Shown: positions 26,932 to 35,431 of the stretch, one piece after another | How positions within the stretch are numbered: position 1 is the first letter of the stretch | Layout: each line of letters starts with the position of its first letter | NCBI RefSeq assembly: GCF_003725955.1 | Contig: NZ_QIBZ01000010.1 | Coordinates: 19,925-83,924 of the forward strand | DNA length: 64,000 bases | Origin: Slackia isoflavoniconvertens | GTDB taxonomy: Bacteria; Actinomycetota; Coriobacteriia; Coriobacteriales; Eggerthellaceae | Direction: 5' to 3' | Notes under the pieces: generated by a model | Seen by the model: only the letters and a program-made list of their open reading frames with translations | What the model was told of the DNA's origin: nothing | Databases searched by the model: none | Translations under genes and position numbers: made by a program

Positions 26932-28377
26932 CTACGCTTCGCGCGGCACGCCTTCGGGTGCCTCAGCATCCCGCGCCGCCAGCCTCGGCTCGCCTTTCGA
27001 AACCCACCCAAGCTTCTTGCCGAAAAGCGCGGCCACAACGAAAACGACGATTGGGTACAAATAGCAGAAGAAGGCATACCCCATGTAATCGACGCAAGAA
27101 ACGCCCAGAATGGTAACCATGTAAATAGCACACGTGTTCCACGGCACAAGCACTGACGTAATGCCCGCCGAGGAATTCACGATATTGCCCCACGCCGCGC
27201 GGTCGACGCCGCGGCGGTTGTATTCGTCGCGGTAGACCAACGTCGACATCGTGATCGCCGGATACTGGTCGGGCAAAAGCGCGTTGAACAGCGCGCCCGA
27301 GAACACGGTTGCGCCTGCAAGCGCCACAAAATTCTTGAGCCTTCTCACAATAGGCTCAACCATCGAAGCCATGAGCCCGCAATGCTGCATGATGCCCGCA
27401 TACGCCATAACCAGCAAAATAATGGAGATGGTCTCGAGCATCTCGTTGATACCACCCGTGGAAAGCAGCGTGTCGATAAACTGCGCGCCCGTATTCGACT
27501 CGGCGCCCCTCACCATAGCGCCCAGAAGCATCGACGCATCGACGCCCTGGTAAAACACGGCCTCAATCGCGCCAACGGCGATGCCCGCCAAAAACGACGG
27601 AATCGCAGGCACCTGAAAAGCGATGCAAACGACCATGACCACAAGCGGAATGAGCGTCACGGGGCCAATATTGAAAGAACCCTCCAGCCCAGAAAGAATC
27701 GCCGCCGTAGACGCGCCAGCATCGCCCGACGTATCAAGGCCGAAGCCGATAACGGCATAGATTCCCGTGCACGCCAAGCACACGGCAATCACCAAAGGAA
27801 GGAACCGCTTGCACAGCGCAAACACGTCGACCTCGGCGATAGCGGCCGCCAAATTTGGACCATCGACCAGGGGCGATACAATCTCGCTCACATACGCCGC
27901 GCCCACAATGGCGCCCGCCGCCATGCCGAGCGGCACATCGAGCGCCGCAGCGATGCCGATGAACGCCAGGCCAATGGTGCCAGCGGCGCCCCATGCGCCC
28001 ACGACAATGCCAATCACGAGCGTCGCCAGGAAGCACACCGGCAAGAACAGTTGCGGCGTAACCACCTCAAGCCCGTAATAAATCATCGTGGGCACCGTGC
28101 CCGACAGAATCCAAACCGCGACCATAACGCCAATGCAAATAAGAATCAGGCACGCTTCCATCGAATCATCGATGCCCTTCTTCATGGCATCGAGAATTTC
28201 CTCCCAATCAAACCCCAGGTACAGCGCGATAAAGCCCGAAATCACGCAGCCGATGAGCATGGGAATCTGCGGATCGGTGCCCAGTCCCACAACGCAGCCG
28301 AACATTACCGCCGCAAGCAGACCGAAGGCGAGCATCCCATGGCGAAACTTCGCCTCTTTTTTCGTTTTCTCGGCCAT
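26932..28377 (-). CDS. nhaC: NhaC-type Na+/H+ antiporter family protein (481 aa)
   Basis: ATG 28377 is preceded by AGGGGCATGGGGG; the open frame upstream (to 28557) reads as non-protein. About 11-12 hydrophobic helices are visible. Conserved NhaC segments include GAWGAAGTIGLAFIGIAAAL, AYVSEIVSPLVDGPNLAAA and the C-terminal PWNTCAIYMVTILGV. Family members exchange Na+ for H+ or carry organic acids with protons or sodium. The neighbouring TauE gene lies 246 bp upstream on the same strand. Confidence 0.9.
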   Translation of the reverse strand: MAEKTKKEAKFRHGMLAFGLLAAVMFGCVVGLGTDPQIPMLIGCVISGFIALYLGFDWEEILDAMKKGIDDSMEACLILICIGVMVAVWILSGTVPTMIYYGLEVVTPQLFLPVCFLATLVIGIVVGAWGAAGTIGLAFIGIAAALDVPLGMAAGAIVGAAYVSEIVSPLVDGPNLAAAIAEVDVFALCKRFLPLVIAVCLACTGIYAVIGFGLDTSGDAGASTAAILSGLEGSFNIGPVTLIPLVVMVVCIAFQVPAIPSFLAGIAVGAIEAVFYQGVDASMLLGAMVRGAESNTGAQFIDTLLSTGGINEMLETISIILLVMAYAGIMQHCGLMASMVEPIVRRLKNFVALAGATVFSGALFNALLPDQYPAITMSTLVYRDEYNRRGVDRAAWGNIVNSSAGITSVLVPWNTCAIYMVTILGVSCVDYMGYAFFCYLYPIVVFVVAALFGKKLGWVSKGEPRLAARDAEAPEGVPREA

Positions 28378-28623
28378 AATGCCAACCCCCATGCCCCTCG
28401 AACAGGGCACAACAAAAAGAGGACGCACGCCCTTCTCGCGTACGCCCCTTTCTCTCATTTCCCTTACATGTTCGCCCTGCAATGAGCGCCTTCTTGGCCG
28501 CATGAACGCGTCGGCCCATCGAGCCGACCGAAGCAATCCGAGGGCAAACTCGCGCAACGCCGCGCAAGCTTCGGCCCGAAAACAGGCACGCGCTCACTCG
28601 CGGTCGCCCGCATGCAACAGCGC

Positions 28624-29337
28624 TTATTTCACAAGCAGAATGATACCAATCACCGTGAGCAACACATAAGTCACCTTAATGAACGTTGCCTGGCTGATAC
28701 GCTTCTGCAGCTTGTTGCCGAGCCATATAGCCACGAGCAGAAGAGGGATAGCAATGGCGACCATGACCAGGCAATCGGGCGTGTAGTGCCCTTGGCTAAG
28801 CTGCAGCGCGGCATACACGAAATTGAGCACCATCCAAATGCACGAAAGCGTTGCGCGGAACTGGTCTTTGTCCTGAAGGCGCTGGAGCGCATAAATCGCG
28901 AGAATGGCGCCGCCCGAAACGAACATGCCTTGAATGAGGCCTGCGAGCACTAGCAGCACAGCGAGCAGCCACTTTGGCATGAATCGCTGTTGCTTGAGCA
29001 CCAATCCGCGCACACCCACGACCACCACAATGGCGCCGTAAATCTTCGACAGAATGCCCAGCGGCAACACCGCGTCGAGCCAAATGCCCACAAACATGAA
29101 CGGCGTCATAACCGCAAGCATAATCGCGAGCTCGCGCCAATTGATGTGCTTCCAATTTTGAATGGCGATAAGACCGCAGCCGATCATGCCGGTGGCGTTG
29201 AGCATGGCGACGCTCTCTTGCATGCCGACGGTCGCCATGCCCGCAGGCATCGCGATAATATTGCCGGCAAAACCCGTTATCGCCTGAATGGCATAGGCAA
29301 TGAAGAACACGCCCAAAAATAAACCGCGACCAACCAC
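28624..29337 (-). CDS. TauE/SafE-family membrane protein (237 aa)
   Basis: Starts at GTG 29337 with AAAGGCTG upstream. Seven to eight hydrophobic helices in two halves with the family pattern (ITGFAGNIIAMP in the first half, LAGLIQGMFVSGGAILAIYALQRL in the second). TauE/SafE proteins export sulfite, sulfoacetate or related anions. The substrate here cannot be told. Probably in the same transcript as the NhaC-type gene downstream. Confidence 0.85.
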   Translation of the reverse strand: MVGRGLFLGVFFIAYAIQAITGFAGNIIAMPAGMATVGMQESVAMLNATGMIGCGLIAIQNWKHINWRELAIMLAVMTPFMFVGIWLDAVLPLGILSKIYGAIVVVVGVRGLVLKQQRFMPKWLLAVLLVLAGLIQGMFVSGGAILAIYALQRLQDKDQFRATLSCIWMVLNFVYAALQLSQGHYTPDCLVMVAIAIPLLLVAIWLGNKLQKRISQATFIKVTYVLLTVIGIILLVK

Positions 29338-29661
29338 GAAAAACAGCCTTTCAATCTCTCATATTCGAAACAAGCAGCCTCTACCGGCGTACCTCATTCG
29401 GGAAACGCGACGGCATACATCGCAATCGATTCGCCCAAAGGCCAAGCCCGACCAAAGAGAAGCCCGCGCCCAGCGGAAACGAATCATCCTGTAAGTTTCG
29501 CACGCATTCTCGCCGCTTGCGGTTGCTAAATTGTAAACAACGAAGTCTTCGCATCAACTCTGTACTATCGTGCGCTAAAGTATACAGAGCAATTAACCGA
29601 CGCGGCACGCCACGCCGCGCATTTCGCCGAACGTTCAAGCAAAACTAGAGAGAGTGCACCC
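29338..29661. other. Intergenic control region before pxpB
   Basis: Divergent promoter region between the TauE-family gene and pxpB. It contains a 7-bp dyad CTCTGTA/TACAGAG (29558-29564 and 29583-29589) with A/T-rich surroundings about 75 bp before pxpB, a plausible operator. No gene is seen. Confidence 0.45.
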
Positions 29662-30387
29662 ATGCGCCCTTATCAAATCTGCGTGTGCGGAGATTCCGCC
29701 ATCAATATCGTTGTCGCCGATACCATCTCGGCCGAAGCAAGCGCCCTTGTGCGCAGCGCCGCCGCGCGCATTCAGGCAGCGGGCATTGCAGGTATCGAAG
29801 ACATCGTTCCCACGTTTTGCGCCGTCATGGTCGCATACAACCCCGAAACTATTTCCTATGAGGAATTGGTTTCAGCCGTGCACGCCAATCTCGACGGCCT
29901 TTCCGCCGAAGGGGCCTCGGCCGGCAAAACCATCGTGATTCCCGTGTGCTACGGCGGCGAATTCGGCCCCGACCTGGAGCATGTCGCGCAATTCCACAGC
30001 ATCACCCCCGATGAAGTGGTGCGCTTGCACACCGAGCCCACGTACCTCATCGCGATGCTGGGCTTTCTGCCGGGCTTCGCCTACCTAAGCGGTTTAAACC
30101 CCGATTTGGAAACGCCCCGTCTCGAAGTACCGCGCGTGCGCATCGAAGCCGGCGCTGTGGGCATTGGCGGCGCGCAAACGGGCATCTACCCCTTGCCCTC
30201 GCCCGGCGGATGGCAAATCATCGGCCGCAGCCCGCTGCGCCCCTACGACGCAGAACGCGAGCCAGCGTTTTTGTATGCCGCGGGCGATTCCATTGAATTC
30301 GAGGCCATTTCCCCCGATGAATATGCGGAAATCGAGGCCGCGCTGCAAGCTGGAACCTACGAATACCGCGTGAAGGAGGCGATGTAA
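29662..30387 (+). CDS. pxpB: 5-oxoprolinase subunit PxpB
   Basis: 241 residues of the KipI/PxpB family, with ICVCGDSAINI at the start and the conserved GFLPGFAYLSGL, VPRVRIEAGAVGIGGAQTGIYPLPSPGGWQIIGR block. With PxpA and PxpC it forms the prokaryotic ATP-dependent 5-oxoprolinase that turns 5-oxo-L-proline into glutamate. The stop TAA is directly followed by the pxpC ATG, whose AAGGAGGCG lies within pxpB. Confidence 0.95.
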   Translation: MRPYQICVCGDSAINIVVADTISAEASALVRSAAARIQAAGIAGIEDIVPTFCAVMVAYNPETISYEELVSAVHANLDGLSAEGASAGKTIVIPVCYGGEFGPDLEHVAQFHSITPDEVVRLHTEPTYLIAMLGFLPGFAYLSGLNPDLETPRLEVPRVRIEAGAVGIGGAQTGIYPLPSPGGWQIIGRSPLRPYDAEREPAFLYAAGDSIEFEAISPDEYAEIEAALQAGTYEYRVKEAM

Positions 30388-31422
30388 ATGGCAAAATTCA
30401 CCGTGTGCGTGCCAGGTCTTCTGACCACCGTGCAAGACCGCGGCCGCATGGGATACGCCGCGAGCGGCTTCTCGCCTTCGGGCGTCATGGATCGCCGCGC
30501 GTTCTCGCTCGGGAACCTGCTTGTGGGCAATGCGGCGAATGCGCCAGCCATCGAATTCGCCTTCGCGGGCCCTACGCTCGAATTCGAAAACGACGCCGTC
30601 GTCGCCATTACGGGCGCCGATTTCAACCCGCGCCTCGACGAAGAGCGCGCGCCCATGTACCAGGCGTTCGTGGTGCGCGCCGGCCAGCGCCTCTCGATGC
30701 CGGCCGCCGAGCGCGGCGTATACGGATATTTGGCCATCGCCAACGGCGGCGTGGATGTGCCCCGCGTCATGGGCAGCGCTTCCACCAACCTGAAGTGCGG
30801 CCTGGGCGGCTTCGAGGGGCGGCGCTTCACGTTCGGCGACGTGGTGAACTTTCACGACACCACGCCGAACCCCTACTACGATTTCGGCCCCAACCACTAC
30901 CGCAACGACCCGTTCTACCATTTCGAGTACCTCACGCAGGAAATTCGCGTAGTGCCCGGCCCGCAAAGCGATTTGTTCACGAGCCGCGGCATTGACACGT
31001 TCTATAAGGAACGCTACCAGGTAAGCGCGCAAACCGACCGCATGGGCTGCCGCCTCGATGGTCCGCAAATCGAATCGAGCCGCGGTTCCGACATCATTTC
31101 CGACGGCATTGCGCTCGGCTCAATCCAGATTCCCGCGCAGGGCACCCCCATCGTAATGCTCGCCGACCGCCAAACAACGGGCGGCTACGCGAAAATCGCC
31201 ACCGTCGCGAGCGTCGACATTCCGCTGCTTGTGCAGCGCGCGACCAAGCAGTACGTGCAGTTCAAGCCCGTTTCGGTCATCGAAGCACAGCGGCTGCTCG
31301 TGGCCGAACGCGATTACTACCGCAACGTGCGCGCCAACGCACGGGGCAGGCTCACGCTGGAAATGCCCTGCATCGAGCCGAACGACCACGCGGGCGAGCC
31401 CACCATGCCTCCGGTGGAATAA
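30388..31422 (+). CDS. pxpC: 5-oxoprolinase subunit PxpC
   Basis: 344 residues of the KipA/PxpC (biotin-dependent carboxyltransferase-like) family. Recognisable segments are TVQDRGRMGYAASGFSPSGVMDRRAFSLGNLLVGN near the start, AFAGPTLEF, and the C-terminal SDGIALGSIQIPAQGTPIVMLADRQTTGGYAKIATV. Works with PxpB. Immediately contiguous with pxpB, so translationally coupled. Confidence 0.95.
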   Translation: MAKFTVCVPGLLTTVQDRGRMGYAASGFSPSGVMDRRAFSLGNLLVGNAANAPAIEFAFAGPTLEFENDAVVAITGADFNPRLDEERAPMYQAFVVRAGQRLSMPAAERGVYGYLAIANGGVDVPRVMGSASTNLKCGLGGFEGRRFTFGDVVNFHDTTPNPYYDFGPNHYRNDPFYHFEYLTQEIRVVPGPQSDLFTSRGIDTFYKERYQVSAQTDRMGCRLDGPQIESSRGSDIISDGIALGSIQIPAQGTPIVMLADRQTTGGYAKIATVASVDIPLLVQRATKQYVQFKPVSVIEAQRLLVAERDYYRNVRANARGRLTLEMPCIEPNDHAGEPTMPPVE

Positions 31423-31601
31423 GCGGAGGAAGAAACGGTCGCGGCCCGGAAAACGAGCCGCCCGCGCAAACCGACCGATGCGATACGCGCGACATACGGC
31501 TTTAGCCGAGCGCCGCGCGCAGCATACAGAACGCGACCACGGCGTATGAAGTGGCGGGCGCCGCCCCGACAAAGCGGCAGAAAGATACGCGAGGAAGCAC
31601 C

Positions 31602-32414
31602 ATGGCACAAGAACAGCTCAGCATTTCCGACATTCCCGCAAACATCACCCCGCGCGAAATGCGCCATATCATTCGCGAAGGACGCTTCAGCGGTCCCACG
31701 AGCGGCTTGTGCCCAGGCTACGCGCAGGGCAACCTCATCGTGCTGCCGAAGGAAGACGCCTATGACTTCCTGCTGTTCGCGATGCGCAACCCCAAACCCT
31801 GTCCCATTTTGGAGGTTTCAGAGGTGGGCGACCGCTTCTTCCATACCAGCAGCGCCGACTGCGACATCGCCAACGATTTCCCGCGCTACCGCGTTTACCG
31901 CGACGGCGTAATGGTCGACGACCCCATGAGCGTCGAAGATTTGTGGCGCGACGATTTGGTCGCATTCCTCATTGGCTGCTCGTTCAGCTTCGAAAGCGAG
32001 CTCATCGAGGCCGGCATCGAGATGCGCCACAACACGCAGGGCCGCAACGTGAGCATGTATATCACGAACATCGCGTGCGAGCCGGCGGGCAAGATGTCCG
32101 GCAACATGGTCGTGAGCATGCGCCCCATCCCGTATGAGCAGGTCGTTCAGGCTGTGCAAATTTCAGGCGCCATTCCGAAGGTCCACGGCGCACCGATTCA
32201 CATCGGCGACCCCAGCGTCATCGGCATTGACGATATCTCCAAGCCCGATTTCGGCGATGCGGTCGATATTCACGAGGGCGAGGTGCCCGTGTTCTGGCCG
32301 TGCGGCGTCACCCCGCAGTCGGTCGTCATGAACGTGAGGCCGAAATTCGCCATCACCCACGCGCCCGGCTGCATGCTCATCACCGACACGAAGAACATCT
32401 CCCTGAAGTTTTAG
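31602..32414 (+). CDS. Putative hydro-lyase, DUF1445 (YcsI / D-glutamate cyclase-like)
   Basis: 270 residues from ATG 31602 (GAGGAAG upstream). It carries the conserved DUF1445 core (FSGPTSGLCPGYAQGNLIVLPKEDAYDF, FLIGCSFSFESELIEAGI, RNVSMYITNIACEPAG, FWPCGVTPQSVV). The mammalian relative is D-glutamate cyclase, which makes 5-oxo-D-proline, so the gene fits 5-oxoproline metabolism. B. subtilis ycsI occupies the same neighbourhood with kipI/kipA. A pair of palindromic repeats separates it from pxpA. Confidence 0.9.
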   Translation: MAQEQLSISDIPANITPREMRHIIREGRFSGPTSGLCPGYAQGNLIVLPKEDAYDFLLFAMRNPKPCPILEVSEVGDRFFHTSSADCDIANDFPRYRVYRDGVMVDDPMSVEDLWRDDLVAFLIGCSFSFESELIEAGIEMRHNTQGRNVSMYITNIACEPAGKMSGNMVVSMRPIPYEQVVQAVQISGAIPKVHGAPIHIGDPSVIGIDDISKPDFGDAVDIHEGEVPVFWPCGVTPQSVVMNVRPKFAITHAPGCMLITDTKNISLKF

Positions 32415-32428
32415 CAACCTTGAACCGC

Positions 32429-32459
32429 ACCTGTTAAATGCTCGTAGCGTTTAGCAGGT
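32429..32459 (+). repeat. 31-bp dispersed palindrome, copy 4
   Basis: Begins 15 bp after the hydro-lyase stop. Loop CGT, one arm with GC in place of AC (TTTAGCAGGT). Forms an inverted pair with copy 5. Confidence 0.88.
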
Positions 32460-32601
32460 TTATCGCAGCCCGGAAGCGCCCGAGACAATTGCCAAACACA
32501 ATTGGTAGGAATCGCGTCGGCAGAAACCGCGTTAACCCATCGGCGATTTTCCGTCCGCAATGCCGCCCGCGACCCGCACTCCATGACGCATTCGACCTTG
32601 A

Positions 32602-32632
32602 ACCTGTTAAATGCTACGAGCATTTAACAGGT
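32602..32632 (-). repeat. 31-bp dispersed palindrome, copy 5
   Basis: Opposite orientation to copy 4 (loop ACG); perfect 14-bp stem. Ends 50 bp before pxpA. Confidence 0.9.
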
Positions 32633-32681
32633 CTCAGCGTAAAGCAAATTCTGTCCCACCACATCCGAAAGGAACGCCTTT

Positions 32682-33446
32682 ATGACACGCGTAGATCTGA
32701 ACAGTGATTTGGGCGAAAGCTTCGGCCGCTATTCCCTCGGTCTCGACGACCAGGTGATTCCTTTGGTCACGAGCGTGAACATCGCATGCGGAATGCACGC
32801 TGGCGACCCGTGCGTCATGCGTCGCACCGTTGCCGCCGCAGCGGCCGCCGGCACCTCGATTGGCGCGCACCCGGGATATCCCGACCTGCAGGGCTTCGGC
32901 CGCCGCGACATGGCGCTTTCCCCCGATGAAGCCTACTCATTCGTGCTGTATCAAATCTCGGCGCTTGCCGGTTTCTGCAAAGCGGAATGCACTGCGCTCG
33001 CCCACGTGAAACCGCACGGGCAGCTTTACAATCGTGCCGCAAAAGACGCCGCCCTCGCCGAGGCAATCGCCGCCGCGGTGCACGATTTCGACCCCACGCT
33101 CGTGCTCGTAGGCCTCGCTGGCGGAAAACTCATCGAAGCAGGGCGAGCGGCGAACCTTGCCACCGCGCAGGAATTCTTCGCCGACCGCAATTACATGGCT
33201 AACGGCACGTTGGTGCCGCGCAAACAGGAAAACGCCGTGATCGCCGACGAGGACTTCGCCGTAGCGCGCGTGGTACGCGCGGTTCAGGAAGGCACCATCG
33301 AAGCGGTTGACGGCAGCACTATCGAGGTTGCCGCCGACACTATTTGCATTCACGGTGACAATGCCCACGCGCTCGAATTCGCCAAGAAAATTCGCACCGC
33401 ACTCGCGCAAGCAGACGTAGAGCTGAAACCCTGCCGAACACAATAA
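32682..33446 (+). CDS. pxpA: 5-oxoprolinase subunit PxpA (LamB/YcsF family)
   Basis: 254 residues, normal length. Family motifs are DLNSDLGESFGRYSLG, NIACGMHAGDP, GAHPGYPDLQGFGRR, HVKPHGQLYN and the C-terminal ICIHGDNAHAL. It completes the PxpABC complex started by pxpBC upstream. AAAGGAACGCC precedes the ATG. Confidence 0.95.
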   Translation: MTRVDLNSDLGESFGRYSLGLDDQVIPLVTSVNIACGMHAGDPCVMRRTVAAAAAAGTSIGAHPGYPDLQGFGRRDMALSPDEAYSFVLYQISALAGFCKAECTALAHVKPHGQLYNRAAKDAALAEAIAAAVHDFDPTLVLVGLAGGKLIEAGRAANLATAQEFFADRNYMANGTLVPRKQENAVIADEDFAVARVVRAVQEGTIEAVDGSTIEVAADTICIHGDNAHALEFAKKIRTALAQADVELKPCRTQ

Positions 33447-33464
33447 AAAGAAGAGGCCTCGCGC

Positions 33465-33508
33465 TATCCGGAAGCGTTTCATGCAGAATCTTAGAGCGCT
33501 TCTGGATA
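33465..33508 (+). terminator. Hairpin after pxpA, probable transcription end
   Basis: A 12-bp stem (33465-33476 with 33497-33508, one G-T wobble) with a 20-base loop lies 18 bp after the pxpA stop. There is no long T-run, so termination strength is uncertain. Confidence 0.45.
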
Positions 33509-33627
33509 ATTCAAACAACCTATCAAGCTGGCAGGAATAGCGCACGTCTTTTCACACTGAATAATTTACATACCATTTCTTATACATGCTTATCCACGTC
33601 ATTATTTCGGCATGGCCAGTTACCGAC

Positions 33628-33656
33628 TTGTTAAACTCTTCCACTGCCACTCTAAT
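33628..33656 (+). promoter_or_regulatory. Promoter of the NRAMP gene
   Basis: TTGTTA (33628-33633) and TCTAAT (33651-33656) with 17 bases between, about 118 bp upstream of the NRAMP start. The surrounding 33509-33774 is AT-rich and has no gene. Confidence 0.45.
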
Positions 33657-33774
33657 GCGCTAAAGCGTTGAGTACCATCATAATAAACAAGTTACATTAT
33701 TCGGTTTTGCGCTCGCACCGCCCACCACGACGGGGCGCACGCAAGGCCGAAGCCCGAAAAAAGAAAGGAACGCC

Positions 33775-35088
33775 ATGAGCAAAGTCATCGAAAAGCTCAA
33801 GAACGTTGGCCCGGGTGCTCTCGTGGCCGCGGGCTTCGTCGGCCCCGGCACGGTTACCACGTGCACCGTTTCTGGCGCGAGCGTCGGCTACACCATGCTG
33901 TGGGCCCTCGTGTTCGCCACCGTCGCCACCATCATCTTTCAGGAAATGGCCGCCCGTGTCGGTATTGCCAGCCAGAAAGGCCTTGGCGAGAACATTCGCG
34001 ACCACATCCCCAATCCCGTGCTGAAGGGCCTGGCTATCGCGATCGTCATTATCGCTATTTTCATCGGCAACGTCGCCTATGAAACCGGCAACATCACCGG
34101 CGGCATTTTGGGCATCCAGGCCGTCGCACCTGGCATTCCCATGGGCGCCATCGTCGTTGTCGTGGGCCTGCTGGCAGCCGTCGTGATGTTCATCGGCCAC
34201 TACAACCTCATCGAAAAGGTGCTCACGGCCATCGTCGTATTCATGGGCGTGGTGTTCTTGGTCACCGCGCTTGCTTCCAACCCCGATTGGGGCGCCATCG
34301 TCTCCGGCATGTTCACGCCTCAGCTGCCCACAAATAACTCCACCGGCCTTATGACCGCCATCGGCCTCGTCGGCACCACCATCGTTCCGTATAACCTGTT
34401 CCTGCATGCCTCTTCCGCAGCCGAGCGCTGGAAGGACCCCGAGCAGATTTCCGATGCCCGCTTCGACGCCGTGCTCTCCATTGCCTTGGGCGGCATCATT
34501 TCCATGGCCATTCTGGTCTGCGCCGCTGCAAACCTTCACCCGCTGTGGACGACCTGGGAAGTTGACGGCGCTACCGTCGCCGGCATCACGACCGCCGCGG
34601 GCGACCAGATTACAAGCGCAAAAATCAACGGCCAGGTCATGGCTCTCGCCCTCACCCCACTTCTGGGCGACTGGTCTACATGGATGATCGGCCTTGGCCT
34701 TCTTGCCGCAGGTTTCTCTTCGGCCATCACCGCTCCCCTTTCCGCAGCGTACGCCGTGAATGGCGTGCTCGGCTGGGGCAAGGGCCTGAAGGACGCGAAG
34801 TTCAAGATCGTTTGGGCCATCGTCCTCGTATGCGGCTGCTGCATGGCAATCGCTTGGGGCAAGAGCCCGACACAGCTCATCCTTGTTGCGCAGGCCGCAA
34901 ACGCAATTCTGCTGCCCATCATGGCGTTCTTCGTCATCTTCTGCGCAAACGGCAAAGACCTGGGCAAGTTCAAGAATCATGCCTTCGCCAATATCGCTGG
35001 CGTCATCATCATCGTGGTTACGCTGTTCATTTGCTACCGCAACATGACGAACTTCCTCACCTCACTGCAAACCCTCATCGGCATGTAG
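33775..35088 (+). CDS. NRAMP-family transporter (YcsG-like, 437 aa)
   Basis: About 11 hydrophobic helices with the NRAMP fold: GPGALVAAGFVGPGTVTTCT in helix 1 and the family transport signature region GTTIVPYNLFLHASSAAERW in helix 6. The canonical DPG metal-binding motif of helix 1 (Asp-Pro-Gly-Asn) reads here VGPGTV, with no Asp, so it is a divergent NRAMP like the one beside ycsF in B. subtilis and may not move Mn2+. The location after the pxp genes suggests a role in importing 5-oxoproline or related acids (inference). Confidence 0.9.
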   Translation: MSKVIEKLKNVGPGALVAAGFVGPGTVTTCTVSGASVGYTMLWALVFATVATIIFQEMAARVGIASQKGLGENIRDHIPNPVLKGLAIAIVIIAIFIGNVAYETGNITGGILGIQAVAPGIPMGAIVVVVGLLAAVVMFIGHYNLIEKVLTAIVVFMGVVFLVTALASNPDWGAIVSGMFTPQLPTNNSTGLMTAIGLVGTTIVPYNLFLHASSAAERWKDPEQISDARFDAVLSIALGGIISMAILVCAAANLHPLWTTWEVDGATVAGITTAAGDQITSAKINGQVMALALTPLLGDWSTWMIGLGLLAAGFSSAITAPLSAAYAVNGVLGWGKGLKDAKFKIVWAIVLVCGCCMAIAWGKSPTQLILVAQAANAILLPIMAFFVIFCANGKDLGKFKNHAFANIAGVIIIVVTLFICYRNMTNFLTSLQTLIGM

Positions 35089-35107
35089 CTATCAATGCTC
35101 GGGAAAG

Positions 35108-35131
35108 GCCGCTCTTCGGAGCGGCTTTTTT
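35108..35131 (+). terminator. Terminator of the NRAMP gene
   Basis: GCCGCTC-ttcg-GAGCGGC stem-loop with a UUCG-type tetraloop followed by six T, starting 20 bp after the stop codon. Confidence 0.92.
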
Positions 35132-35371
35132 CATGCACCGCTACATGTCCACTGCCCACCTCGTTTTACGAAGAGCTTGCCGAGACCAAGGTACGCTACC
35201 TTTCCCTTCGCTCGTTTTGCGCTCACCTGGCTGTGCTTAACTTTGAGATGAAGACAGGCGCAAGCGCAGACGACCTCGGTATACCCATCGAAAAACAGGG
35301 TGTGCTGCCAACAGGCGTTCATGATGTTTCGCGTCTAGTCTGCGAGCCAAACGCGAAACGACGGAACACAC

Positions 35372-35404
35372 AAAAAAGGCGCCCTCCCGAAGGAGAGCGC
35401 CTTT
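35372..35404 (-). terminator. Terminator of ppdK
   Basis: On the minus strand a GC-rich stem (AAGGCGCTCTCC ... GGGAGGGCGCCTT with loop TTCG and one bulge) is followed by TTTTTTG, 28 bp after the ppdK stop. The plus-side stretch 35132-35371 contains no supported gene. Confidence 0.88.
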
Positions 35405-35431
35405 GAGCCTCTTGAAGAGTCGTCAGCAGGA

